Positions 35,885 through 44,654 of a stretch of DNA of 64,000 nt are shown piece after piece (positions within the stretch are counted from its first letter, which is position 1; the number at the start of each line of letters is the position of its first letter). Source of the stretch: Aeoliella straminimaris (GTDB lineage Bacteria > Planctomycetota > Planctomycetia > Pirellulales > Lacipirellulaceae); assembly GCF_024054565.1 (NCBI RefSeq), contig NZ_JAMXLR010000092.1:248001-312000 (forward strand). Direction: 5' to 3'. The position numbers and the translations under genes are program-made. Below the pieces are notes generated by a model. That model was given only the letters and a program-made list of their open reading frames with translations, searched no databases and had not been told where the DNA came from.

Positions 35885-37672
35885 GTGACCACGCAAGCGC
35901 TTTCTTCGACCGAGGCCAATCGTGCTTGTAGCGAGCAGACGATGATGCTGGCCGATGGTACACCGCTGTTTTATCGCTGCTGGAAGCCAACCACACCGCA
36001 ATCGCCGGCGCCGCGCCGCGCGGTGTTGCTGGTGCATCGCGGGCACGAGCACTCCGGGCGGTTTCTCGATGTGGTTGACAAACTGGGGCTGGAAGATTGC
36101 TGGCTGTTTGCCTGGGACGCCCGTGGCCATGGCCGCAATGCTGGCCCGCGTGGCTACGCTGAAGGCGTGGGACAGTTGTCCGCCGATTTCGACCAGTTTG
36201 CCAAGCACATCGCTGCGACGTACGACATTCCGTCGGATGGCTTGGCGGCGGTGGCGCACAGCATCGGCGCCGTAGTGCTGGCGGCCTGGGTGCACGACTA
36301 TGCGCCGCCCCTGCGGGCCATGGCACTGGTAACGCCGGCGTTTCGTGTAAAGCTGTACGTGCCGCTGGCGATTCCTGGTTTGCGGCTGTTACACAAGGTT
36401 CGCCCGCAGGCCAAGGTTACCAGCTACGTCCGCCCCACGATGCTGACGCACGACTCACAGGCAGCAGCCGACTACGCGGCCGATCCCTTGATCAGTTCCA
36501 GCGTGTCGGTGCAATTGCTGCTCGACCTGCACGACACCTCCACGCGTTTGCTCGACGATGCGGCCGCCATTCACACGCCCACTTTGCTGATGACGGCTGG
36601 CTCCGACTGGGTGGTTCGCACACGGCCGCAACAACAATTCTTCGAACGTCTGTCGACCGATGAGAAGCAGTTGGTCGAGTATCCGGGCATGTACCACGAC
36701 CTGCTGCACGAAACCTGCAGTGGCGAGGCGTGCCGCGCGATCGGTGAGTTCATTCGGCGGCATTTCGATCAACCTGCTCCACCGCCCGCGCTAGCCGAGT
36801 CCGATCAACGTGGCCCCTCTTTCGATCGCTGGAAGCAGTGTGCCAAGCCGTTACCCGTGGTGCATCCCAAATCGTTATATTACAACGCCACGCGGATAGT
36901 GTTGGGTTCGGTTGGCCAGTTGAGCCACGGCATCCGGCTCGGCTGGCAGAGCGGCTTTAATTCAGGGCGGACGCTCGACTACGTGTACGAGAACCGCGCC
37001 CGCGGAACCACGCCGATCGGCGTGGTGGGCGACCGAGTGTACCTCAACTCGCCTGGCTGGTCGGGCATCCGTGTTCGTCGGCAGCACATGGACCAACTGC
37101 TCGACTCGGCCATCGAGCAACGGTCTACTGCCGTGCCCGATCGGCCGCTACAGATCCTCGACGTGGCCGCTGGTGCCGGAAGGTACGTGATGGACGCCAT
37201 TACCCGGCATCCCGAACAGGCGATCGCCGCAACGCTGTGCGACCAGGATGCCGCGGCGCTTGACGCCGGGCGAGTTGCCGCCCAGGAGCGAGGACTTTCC
37301 TCCGTAAAGTTCCGCCAGGGCGATGCCTTCGACGATCAGCAACTGGCCGCCACGACGCCCCGACCCGATGTGGCCATCGTGTCTGGATTGTTTGAGTTGT
37401 TCGCCAGCAACGAGCCGATCACGCGCACGCTGGCTGGCCTGGCGCGCTGCATTCAACCGGGGGGATATCTCATTTACACCAACCAGCCATGGCATCCGCA
37501 GCAGGAGCTGATTGCCCGCGCCTTGCATGGCTACGACGGCAAACGGTGGGCCATGCGGTGTCGAAGTACGGCCGAAATAGACCAACTTGTCGCGGCGGCC
37601 GGGTTCGAGAAGCAGCAGATGCTGATCGACTGCTGGGGCATCTTCACCGTTTCGCTCGCCAAAGCCCAATAG
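35885..37672 (+). CDS. Alpha/beta hydrolase fused to a SAM methyltransferase
   Basis: 595 residues from GTG 35885. Residues 20-300: monoglyceride-lipase-like hydrolase with VHRGHEHSG, GHGRN, the nucleophile elbow AHSIGA and a late GSDWVVR (acid) and YHDLLHE (His). Residues 340-595: methyltransferase with motif I ILDVAAGAGRYV near 424 and CDQDAAALDAGR. A two-domain protein of this kind is known as an annotated architecture in bacteria. Sits in a run with cdsA and a second methyltransferase, suggesting lipid modification; reaction unknown. Confidence 0.88.
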   Translation: MTTQALSSTEANRACSEQTMMLADGTPLFYRCWKPTTPQSPAPRRAVLLVHRGHEHSGRFLDVVDKLGLEDCWLFAWDARGHGRNAGPRGYAEGVGQLSADFDQFAKHIAATYDIPSDGLAAVAHSIGAVVLAAWVHDYAPPLRAMALVTPAFRVKLYVPLAIPGLRLLHKVRPQAKVTSYVRPTMLTHDSQAAADYAADPLISSSVSVQLLLDLHDTSTRLLDDAAAIHTPTLLMTAGSDWVVRTRPQQQFFERLSTDEKQLVEYPGMYHDLLHETCSGEACRAIGEFIRRHFDQPAPPPALAESDQRGPSFDRWKQCAKPLPVVHPKSLYYNATRIVLGSVGQLSHGIRLGWQSGFNSGRTLDYVYENRARGTTPIGVVGDRVYLNSPGWSGIRVRRQHMDQLLDSAIEQRSTAVPDRPLQILDVAAGAGRYVMDAITRHPEQAIAATLCDQDAAALDAGRVAAQERGLSSVKFRQGDAFDDQQLAATTPRPDVAIVSGLFELFASNEPITRTLAGLARCIQPGGYLIYTNQPWHPQQELIARALHGYDGKRWAMRCRSTAEIDQLVAAAGFEKQQMLIDCWGIFTVSLAKAQ

Positions 37673-37685
37673 ATTTCGCATCCCT

Positions 37686-38678
37686 ATGTTGCCATTCGAT
37701 TCGGAAACACTGTCCAACTATTTTCGGCTGATGAACGCCCACGCCTTGGCGCAGACGTACCGGGGTGCGCTGCACTCGGGCCTGGCAGACGCGCTAGCTG
37801 GACAACCCGCCACCATCGATCAGTTGTGCGACGCTTGTCAGCTTCAGCCACGTGGTACCGAGATTGTGCTCGACGTTCTGCAGGCCGCTGGTCTTGTTGT
37901 GCGAGATGGCGAGCTGTTCAGAGCATCGCCGCTGCTTGAGATTTTGCTGTCGGGCCACTACCGCGAGCTGGGCGATCAGTACTGGCGTCACCTGCCCCAG
38001 TTGTTGGCCACCGGCGAGCCGATGGCGGCCATGGATTCAGTGGCCGATAGTGAAGAGCACTATCAGACACAGGCCATGGCGCTGGGTTGGATGATGGTGC
38101 CAGCCGCCCAGCGGGCCGCGGCGATCCTCTCCCGCGAGTGCCCACTGAACGATGCCCAGGTGTTGGACGTGGGGGCGGGCTCGGCCGTGTGGAGCCTGGC
38201 GCTCGCCAAGGTAAACGCCTCGCTACGAGTGACGGCCGTCGACTGGCCCGCGGTGCTCCAGGTCGCTCAGCAGTTTGCCGTTTTTGCCGGCGTCGAAGAT
38301 CGGCTGACTTGCGTGGCGGGCAATTTCCACGAGGTCGACCTGCCAACCAGCACGTATCAACTGGCCATCGTGGCGAATGTTAGCCACCTGGAAAGCGCTG
38401 AAAACGTCACCAGGCTGCTCTCGCGAGTTCGTGCGGCGCTGTTGCCCGGTGGACATGTGGCGATTGTCGATGCCCTGGCCGAGTCGCCCGATCAGGACCG
38501 CGTGGCGCATGGCTTGTACCGGCTGGGACTCGCCCTACGAACCGTGGAGGCCCGTGTTCATCGGCAAGAAGAGTTACGGGCGATGTTGGCCGATAGCGGC
38601 TACTGCGATACCGAGTACTACCCGCTTGCCGCGCCGCCGCACATGGTCGGCATGTTGCTGGCCCGTGCGCCCACGTGA
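37686..38678 (+). CDS. SAM-dependent O-methyltransferase, winged-helix type
   Basis: 330 residues from ATG 37686, 13 bp after the fusion gene. An N-terminal helical/winged-helix dimerisation part (ALAQTYRGALHSGLADAL) precedes the catalytic domain with LDVGAGSAVWSLALAK and VDWPAVLQVAQQF, as in small-molecule and antibiotic O-methyltransferases. The substrate is probably made or released by the upstream enzymes. No signal peptide. Confidence 0.85.
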   Translation: MLPFDSETLSNYFRLMNAHALAQTYRGALHSGLADALAGQPATIDQLCDACQLQPRGTEIVLDVLQAAGLVVRDGELFRASPLLEILLSGHYRELGDQYWRHLPQLLATGEPMAAMDSVADSEEHYQTQAMALGWMMVPAAQRAAAILSRECPLNDAQVLDVGAGSAVWSLALAKVNASLRVTAVDWPAVLQVAQQFAVFAGVEDRLTCVAGNFHEVDLPTSTYQLAIVANVSHLESAENVTRLLSRVRAALLPGGHVAIVDALAESPDQDRVAHGLYRLGLALRTVEARVHRQEELRAMLADSGYCDTEYYPLAAPPHMVGMLLARAPT

Positions 38679-38734
38679 AAAACTCCCCTATTCTGCCGCC
38701 TGGACGCGGCTCTCAACGTCTTCAGGAAGCCACC

Positions 38735-39340
38735 ATGAACCGCCAAGTTCAACTTGCCGTGCTGACCGTCCTTGTCTGCTTAGCTTCGCAACGAGTGCAT
38801 GCTGACGAACACGTGGCCGATCGTGAGGCCTTGCTCGAGCTCAAGGCGATTGCCGAGAAGGCGATGAGCGAAGAGGATCAGATTCAAACGCTGGGGCCGC
38901 ACGTGACCGATGACTTTAGCATCGTCACGTTCACCAGTCGCCAGTTCGACGACTTCGACGTGTTTGTCAAAGAGTGGAACATCTCGCGAGAGAAGTTTCT
39001 GCAGGGCGGTACGTACTCCGTGAAGCTCGCGCACGAACCGGCCACGTTCGACGGCGACATTGCCACGTGCCATGGCAATTCGACCAACATCATGACCACG
39101 GGCGAAGGCCAGCGGTACGAGTTCAATTCGCCCTGGACGGCCGTGTTTCGCAAGGAAAATGGCCAGTGGAAACTACTCCGCGCACATAGCTCGATCAATC
39201 CGTTCTCGAACCCGGTGCTCGATGCCAACATTCAGAAGTATTTGTGGATGATCGGCATTTCCGCTGGTTTCATTGGCCTGGTGGTCGGACTGCTGGCAGC
39301 CAAGTGGATCGCTCGCGGCAAGACCAAGCCGACCGAGTAG
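38735..39340 (+). CDS. Secreted NTF2/SnoaL-like protein with C-terminal anchor
   Basis: 201 residues from ATG 38735 (AGGAAG at 38724-38729). Signal peptide to about residue 24. The middle (ELKAIAEKAMSEEDQ, TDDFSIVTFTSRQFDDFDVFV, YEFNSPWTAVFRKENGQWKLLRAHSS) matches a SnoaL/NTF2-like fold. Near the C-terminus one membrane segment (LWMIGISAGFIGLVVGLLAAKW). Distance of 56 bp from the methyltransferase suggests the same transcript. Confidence 0.72.
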   Translation: MNRQVQLAVLTVLVCLASQRVHADEHVADREALLELKAIAEKAMSEEDQIQTLGPHVTDDFSIVTFTSRQFDDFDVFVKEWNISREKFLQGGTYSVKLAHEPATFDGDIATCHGNSTNIMTTGEGQRYEFNSPWTAVFRKENGQWKLLRAHSSINPFSNPVLDANIQKYLWMIGISAGFIGLVVGLLAAKWIARGKTKPTE

Positions 39341-39352
39341 GGCGCAGCTCCG

Positions 39353-42316
39353 TTACCCGCTGGGCTGCACCGCTGGTTGGCCACCTGGCTGCGGTCCGCC
39401 AGGTCCACGTTGTTTTTGGCCGTTGCCTGGCTGTTGTTGGGCGGGTTGCTCCTGCTTTTCCGGTTTGCCACCTACCCAGGGAGTGCCGAAGGCTTCGGCC
39501 AGTGCTTTCTGCAAGGCCTCGGTCGAGACGCCGCTGTTCACCGTGTGGACGCTTACCGCCATATCGGGCTTGGCGGCCTCGTCCAGGCTGTTGACGATCT
39601 GCAAGACGCTTTCGAACAGTTCCTCCTGCACGGAGATGATGACGGTGTTCGAAATCTCGTCCACACCCACCGACAGAGCGCCCTGGAAGCCCACTTTCAC
39701 AGGAGTCGGCCGCTTGGCGGTATCGCCTCCGGAGTTTTGCTGGCCGTAGCGAATGATGGTGGTGGTTTCTTTGGTGCTGCTGGCGCCCTTCTTGTCCTCG
39801 GTCTCGAACTCTTTATCGCGCGAACTCAGCAGGTCGCGGTACACTTCCTTGAGCGCGGCGGCCACCACCTTGGCCCGCGAGTACCGCAGTTTGATAGCCG
39901 CGGTGCGGCGGGTAGTCGCATCGTCATCTGACGGCTGGTCATACGCCTTCACGAGAAGTTCGATCTCGCGCAGTTGCGAGGGCGACGCATTAGCTACCAG
40001 AATGGTGTTGCTTGTGGGATCCCAGTCGAGTTGCAGCTTGCGCCGCTGCGACATCTGGGGCGACGTCGACTTCGATTTGCCTGGGATGTACTCCCAGATA
40101 TAAGTATCGAAGTACCCCTCGGTGTCGTCGCCCTTTATCTCTTCCTCATACAGCTTATCGAGCGTCATGTAGATGGTATGCGCTCGGACGTACTTTACAG
40201 GAATAATGCGAAACCGCTCCTGCGGTGGCATGGCCGATTCGATGAGCTCTTCCAGACGATTGAGTGCCTCGGTGTCGTCGCTGGAAAGTACCAAGCGACC
40301 ATCGGGGGCAATCTTCACCGTCACTGGCGGGGCATTGCTGGTGGGTTGTTCCGCTGGTTCCTCCGCGCTCGACTTCTCCACGGCGAATTGGAACACTTTG
40401 CTGCCGCTGGACTGGGCACGAGTTTCACGGTCGGTTGGCACAGTCGACTTGGCGGGTTCTTGCTCCCTTTGGCGAATGCCCGTGGCGCCGGTGGGGCCCT
40501 CGATCAGCAGTTGGTTCTTTCCGGTTTGTGGCCAAAGCCGGCGAATCTCTTGCAGCAGCCGGGCGGTTTCCTCCGGCGGCAAGGCTTCCACCACTCGGAT
40601 CCTTTCGCCTGCATCCGCTTGATCGAGCGGCTCGCCCAGCTTCAACAGAAAGTCTCGCACCTGCTCGAGTTGTTCGGGGGTGGCGCGGACGATCAGGCGA
40701 TTGTTTTCGATGTCCGCGTCAATCCGCACGTCGGTCGGCGGTTTTTCCTCTTCCTGCCGATACGGGTTGTATCCCCAGGGATCCCAACTGCGATAGCGGC
40801 TGTTTCGGTCGTCGTCTTCCTTCTTGGGGGCGAACATCGTCCGCAGGGTACCTGCCACGGCGTCGGCCGGATGTTTGCGGAGGGTAAAGATCATGGTTTC
40901 CATGCCCGCTTCGTCGAGCTGTTCGATCATGCGGGCTATCTTCTCGTGATCGTTCTCCGTGGCGCGAGCGAACAGGATGTCGGCCCGGCTGTCGGCTCGT
41001 AGCTCGGTAAGCGGACTCAAATCGCCAATTTCTTCGAGCGTCGATTGCAGCGTTCGTGGGTCGATGGTCTCCAGCTTGTAGCTCTTCGGCACGCGATGCC
41101 CGGCCAGTGCGGCCACGTCCACTGGCTCGCCGCCCGCTGGCACATCGAGCAACTCCACAGTGCGGCGAATTTTCTTCAGCTCCATCGGTGGAGCGTTGAT
41201 CAATACGCTGTTGCGATGCGAGTTGTAGGCCAGGTAAACCTGTGGGCCTTCCTTTTGCAGCATTTTCGAAACGTCCTTGCCGGCGCCCTGCATCTGCTGC
41301 AGCAACTGCATCTTCTGCTGCTGCACGGCCAGTTCCTGTTGCGATGGCCGCGAGGCGGGGTCGAGCCCCAGCACCACGTACAGGATGTCGATGATTTTTT
41401 CCGCCCGCCGATGCTTCAGCACCATCTCCACCGGTACCACCTGACCATCGGCCGCCAGGCGTTCTTCGTTCAGGATCGAACTCACCAGCCGGGCGCTGGC
41501 TACCGTGGAGATCATCAGCACCCGCCGGGTGGCTGGCAGGGGAATCACCTTGGCGTGCTCGCTGGCCGCCTTTTTGATATCCTCGGCCGCCGCCGCTACC
41601 TCGACGCCTTCAGGCAGCATGAACGTGATCTTCACGTAGTCGTACGGCTGCAGGTCGTACAGGTCTTCTTCTTCGACGCGTGGAATCAGACTCGGATCGA
41701 GCTTGTCGATCTTGAACACGCTGAGTACTTCGCCCGTGAGAATCATCGTGTAACCGCGGGCGTGCAGTTGCTGGTTGATCAGGTTTCGAGCTTCCGGCAG
41801 GGTGTAGGGACGCTGCGTGGATAGATTCAGATAGCCTTTCGGCAATTCGGTCCAGGAGAGATTGCAGTCGGATACGTTGGCCAGCCACTGCAGTACATCG
41901 GGCCAATACTGGCCGTTGAAGCTGAACGTGACCAATCCGCTCGCATCGGGTTTGGCTTCCAGTTCCTTGGGGTCGGCAACCGTCGGCGGTTTTTCGGGCG
42001 GCGTGACCGAATCGGATGGCTCTTCTTTCGGCTCGTCCTTCTTTTCCTTGTCCGCTTCCTCTGGTTTCGTTTCGGGGTTGCCTTGCTCGGCCTGTTGGTT
42101 GGGGGGAGTCTGGCCGCCGGGTTGCGGTGTTACCACCACGCCCGGCTGCGGACCGCCGGTCGGCTGTATACCCGGCTGCCCAGCGGCGGGAGCGAAATCC
42201 ACACTTCCCACGACGGGCTGTTGCGACCAAACGCGGCCGGCCGACAGCAGTGCCACTGCCGGCAGCAACAACGCCGCGAACTTACGAACGACCAGCCACC
42301 TGCATATCGACAACAC
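39353..42316 (-). CDS. Multi-domain protein with repeated secretin N domains
   Basis: About 987 residues from GTG 42316 (AAGGGG just upstream; a GTG 36 bp further up is less supported). Signal peptide, Pro/Lys-rich linker, then repeated N1-like secretin_N modules with VLKHRRAEKIIDIL, NTILVANASPSQLREIELLV and ISNTVIISVQEELFESVLQIVNSLDE. No C-terminal secretin pore signature such as a conserved VPLLGDIP motif is seen, so it is a pore-less, periplasmic or outer membrane-associated relative. The C-terminus is Gln/Gly/Pro-rich. Confidence 0.82.
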   Translation of the reverse strand: MLSICRWLVVRKFAALLLPAVALLSAGRVWSQQPVVGSVDFAPAAGQPGIQPTGGPQPGVVVTPQPGGQTPPNQQAEQGNPETKPEEADKEKKDEPKEEPSDSVTPPEKPPTVADPKELEAKPDASGLVTFSFNGQYWPDVLQWLANVSDCNLSWTELPKGYLNLSTQRPYTLPEARNLINQQLHARGYTMILTGEVLSVFKIDKLDPSLIPRVEEEDLYDLQPYDYVKITFMLPEGVEVAAAAEDIKKAASEHAKVIPLPATRRVLMISTVASARLVSSILNEERLAADGQVVPVEMVLKHRRAEKIIDILYVVLGLDPASRPSQQELAVQQQKMQLLQQMQGAGKDVSKMLQKEGPQVYLAYNSHRNSVLINAPPMELKKIRRTVELLDVPAGGEPVDVAALAGHRVPKSYKLETIDPRTLQSTLEEIGDLSPLTELRADSRADILFARATENDHEKIARMIEQLDEAGMETMIFTLRKHPADAVAGTLRTMFAPKKEDDDRNSRYRSWDPWGYNPYRQEEEKPPTDVRIDADIENNRLIVRATPEQLEQVRDFLLKLGEPLDQADAGERIRVVEALPPEETARLLQEIRRLWPQTGKNQLLIEGPTGATGIRQREQEPAKSTVPTDRETRAQSSGSKVFQFAVEKSSAEEPAEQPTSNAPPVTVKIAPDGRLVLSSDDTEALNRLEELIESAMPPQERFRIIPVKYVRAHTIYMTLDKLYEEEIKGDDTEGYFDTYIWEYIPGKSKSTSPQMSQRRKLQLDWDPTSNTILVANASPSQLREIELLVKAYDQPSDDDATTRRTAAIKLRYSRAKVVAAALKEVYRDLLSSRDKEFETEDKKGASSTKETTTIIRYGQQNSGGDTAKRPTPVKVGFQGALSVGVDEISNTVIISVQEELFESVLQIVNSLDEAAKPDMAVSVHTVNSGVSTEALQKALAEAFGTPWVGGKPEKQEQPAQQQPGNGQKQRGPGGPQPGGQPAVQPSG

Positions 42317-42595
42317 GCCTAGCCCCTTCCCCTGAGTAGTCAAGCCGGTCACCGCCCGCTGCCGGCCGCCCGCCAGTATAAGGGCGGACCGGTAGCGCGT
42401 ACAACTTTTTTAGACGCACAAGGCGCCGATAAGGGTCCGCGAATTAACTTAGAATTCGTGGAAAAGCAGCAAGGTATTGCGACAAAAACGATGACAGTGA
42501 GCGTGAACCACTCAGATTGCCGGGTCGGCCCCTGCCGATTGCCTGGGTTGCTGCGTCCGATCGCCTGCAGTTCGGGCCTGGGATCGCGACCGTTG

Positions 42596-43591
42596 CTACA
42601 GTGCTGCCACCACGGCGTCGGTAAATTCGGTGGTGCTGGCAGTGCCACCGAGGTCGCCCGTGATGCGCTTGCCCTCGGCCATTACGGTGCGAATGGCGCC
42701 ATCCACCCGATCGGCAGCGTCTTTTTCGCCCAGAAAGCGAAGCATCAGCACGGCGCTCTGGATGAGTGCGGTGGGGTTTGCGAGTCCTTTGCCAGCAATG
42801 TCCGGCGCCGTGCCGTGCACGGCTTCGAACACGGCGGCGTCGTCGCCCACATTGGCACTGGGCGTCACGCCCAGTCCGCCGACCAGCCCGCTGGTCAGGT
42901 CACTCAAGATGTCGCCGAACAGATTTTCCATCACCAGCATGTCGAACTGGTTCGGGTCGATCACCAGCTTCATTGCCGCGGCATCGACGATGCAGTCGTC
43001 GAACTCGATGTCGCTGTAGTCGGCCGCCACTTTTCGGCAACAATCGAGGAACAACCCATCGCTCAGCTTCAGGATGTTCGCCTTGTGCACGCAGGTCACT
43101 CGTTTGCGGCCCTGGCGGCGAGCCGTGTCGAACGCGAACTTCGCGATCCGCTCGGAGGCCTTCGCACTGATCACCCGCAGACTCTCGACCACGCCGGGCA
43201 CCACGGTGTGCTCCAGGCCGCTGTAGAGACCTTCGGTGTTTTCGCGAATCACGATCAGGTCGATATCGTCGTAGCGAGACTTGATACCCGGAATGGTCCG
43301 CGCTGGACGGAAGTTGGCGTACAGCTGTAGCTTCTGCCGCAGGGCCACGTTCACGCTGCGAAAGCCGCCGCCACTGGCTGTGGCCGTGGGCCCTTTGAGC
43401 GAGGCATCCGCCCCGCGAATCGCAGCGAGCGTCTCCTCGGGAAGTGGGTCGCCCGTGCGTTCGAAGGTGGCAAGCCCGGCATGGGCCTCCTGCCAGTTGC
43501 ACTGGACGCCGGTCGCATCGACAACGCGTTTCGCCGCATTCACGACCTCAGGGCCGATTCCATCGCCGGGGATATAGACAATGTTATACAT
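42596..43591 (-). CDS. NAD-dependent isocitrate dehydrogenase family protein
   Basis: 331 residues from ATG 43591. Oxidative decarboxylation of isocitrate or a related 2-hydroxy diacid. The opening PGDGIGPEVVNAAKRVV, YANFRPARTIPG, RENTEGLYSGLEHT and the metal site LFGDILSDLTSG are characteristic of the isocitrate/isopropylmalate/homoisocitrate dehydrogenases; the text is nearest to IDH3-type isocitrate dehydrogenases. The 3' end is 243 bp from the secretin-like gene. Confidence 0.88.
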   Translation of the reverse strand: MYNIVYIPGDGIGPEVVNAAKRVVDATGVQCNWQEAHAGLATFERTGDPLPEETLAAIRGADASLKGPTATASGGGFRSVNVALRQKLQLYANFRPARTIPGIKSRYDDIDLIVIRENTEGLYSGLEHTVVPGVVESLRVISAKASERIAKFAFDTARRQGRKRVTCVHKANILKLSDGLFLDCCRKVAADYSDIEFDDCIVDAAAMKLVIDPNQFDMLVMENLFGDILSDLTSGLVGGLGVTPSANVGDDAAVFEAVHGTAPDIAGKGLANPTALIQSAVLMLRFLGEKDAADRVDGAIRTVMAEGKRITGDLGGTASTTEFTDAVVAAL

Positions 43592-43700
43592 GTGCTGCGA
43601 TTTGTTAGTGGTGAGCCGACGGCGTTAGCCGCGGGTAATGAAATAGGGTTGGATGTTCTACCACATTCCGCCCCCGTCGGAGACCTGGGTGCCTCCAGAA

Positions 43701-43770
43701 TCGTAGAACGGAATTTATTCCGTTGGTAGTGTTGAGCAACGCAAGTAATGGAATAAATTCCGTTCTACGA
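43701..43770. repeat. Perfect 21-bp inverted repeat with 28-bp loop
   Basis: Arms 43701-43721 and 43750-43770 are exact reverse complements, starting TCGTAGAACGG. The right arm contains the TAG stop codon of the minus-strand gene ending at 43765. A second, imperfect copy with the same outer ten bases (GTAGAACGGA) is at 44462-44526. It may act as a terminator for both strands, though there is no T-run. Confidence 0.85.
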
Positions 43771-44064
43771 CTCCCGCGCGTCCATCGAATACCAAACCGT
43801 CGTGCCGGCCACCTGCTGGGCTTCTTCGCTCCCGTCGGCTTGGACAACATCTTTCACGGTCATCGCAGGCGAGTCGCATTCCTCGTTTTCAATTTTTTCG
43901 TACAGCGCCTCGTCGGAGGTCACTTCCGAGAGCGCCCGTTTGGCCGCCAGGGTGGCGTCGCCCGCTTCGACCAGCAGCCATCGCACGAAGCCGTACTTGT
44001 CTTGCTCGCCTTCGACCGTCACGAGCAAGTTGCCCGCTTCGATGGCTACTAGGTATTCTGACAT
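43765..44064 (-). CDS. Small conserved hypothetical protein, 99 aa
   Basis: ATG 44064 preceded by AGGGAG; an overlapping GTG at 44073 is in frame with three more residues. Acidic, helical protein starting SEYLVAIEAGNLLVTVEGEQ, ending in VWYSMDARES. Its neighbour upstream also ends in the same PMDARE-like phrase, so they may be related or share a domain boundary. The stop codon lies within a 21-bp inverted repeat arm. Confidence 0.65.
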   Translation of the reverse strand: MSEYLVAIEAGNLLVTVEGEQDKYGFVRWLLVEAGDATLAAKRALSEVTSDEALYEKIENEECDSPAMTVKDVVQADGSEEAQQVAGTTVWYSMDARES

Positions 44065-44069
44065 CGATT

Positions 44070-44459
44070 TCACTCCCTGGCGTCCATCGGCACGGTTAGC
44101 GCCGATGCTCCGCCCGCGGTCACACTCACCACCAGGAAGCCATCTTCCGGTGGACCCTCGGCGAATACCGGCGTCAGATACTCAAATGTATTGGGCACTT
44201 CGCGTTTGCATTCCCGCCAACCCTCGGCGCGGGCGTAAACGGTGGTCTCGTCGTTGGGGTTGTTGGCAATTGCGTCGTCCACAGCGTCGTCGCCCAACCA
44301 TGCCCGGGCGATCTGACCGCCAATCTCATCCTCGCAGTCGACCAGAATCACAACGGGCGACTTCATGCCCCGTTCGATCGCCTGGTCGTAGGTTTCGAAT
44401 AACAGCGCCAGGCTCGACTCGGCCAATTCCTGTTGCTGCTCAAGGGGATCGTCGGACAT
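44070..44459 (-). CDS. Small conserved hypothetical protein, 129 aa
   Basis: ATG 44459, stop overlapping the next gene region by four bases, so coupled. Text such as SPVVILVDCEDEIGGQIARAWLG and VYARAEGWRECKREVP suggests an acidic beta/alpha fold without known motif. A PMDARE phrase ends the protein. The start is only 3 bp from an inverted repeat and has no ribosome binding site. Confidence 0.65.
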   Translation of the reverse strand: MSDDPLEQQQELAESSLALLFETYDQAIERGMKSPVVILVDCEDEIGGQIARAWLGDDAVDDAIANNPNDETTVYARAEGWRECKREVPNTFEYLTPVFAEGPPEDGFLVVSVTAGGASALTVPMDARE

Positions 44460-44461
44460 CG

Positions 44462-44526
44462 GTAGAACGGAGTTGATTCCGCTAGTTCTAGGTTTTTCTT
44501 AGGTGACGGAACCGTTTCCGTTCTAC
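44462..44526. repeat. Imperfect inverted repeat related to the one at 43701
   Basis: GTAGAACGGA at 44462 pairs with TCCGTTCTAC ending at 44526, and an inner TTCCG/CGGAA also pairs; the interior differs. Both ends of the two-gene cassette 43765-44459 therefore carry this element. Confidence 0.65.
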
Positions 44527-44546
44527 GACATTGGAAACGATAGCGC

Positions 44547-44589
44547 AAAAAAAACAAGGCTCGGCCACCCGTGGGGCAACCGAGCCTTG
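44547..44589 (-). terminator. Intrinsic terminator of the PDZ gene
   Basis: CAAGGCTCGG at 44555-44564 pairs with CCGAGCCTTG at 44580-44589; minus-strand T-run corresponds to A 44547-44554. 66 bp past the stop at 44655. Confidence 0.85.
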
Positions 44590-44654
44590 CGGCTACAGGA
44601 GAGCCAGTTCAACCTCAACATCCGCTACACTCCACACTATTCTCTGCTTACCGA

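Noticed and set aside
43701..44526. Insertion sequence
   Set aside because: Inverted repeats are present but there is no transposase and no clear target duplication.
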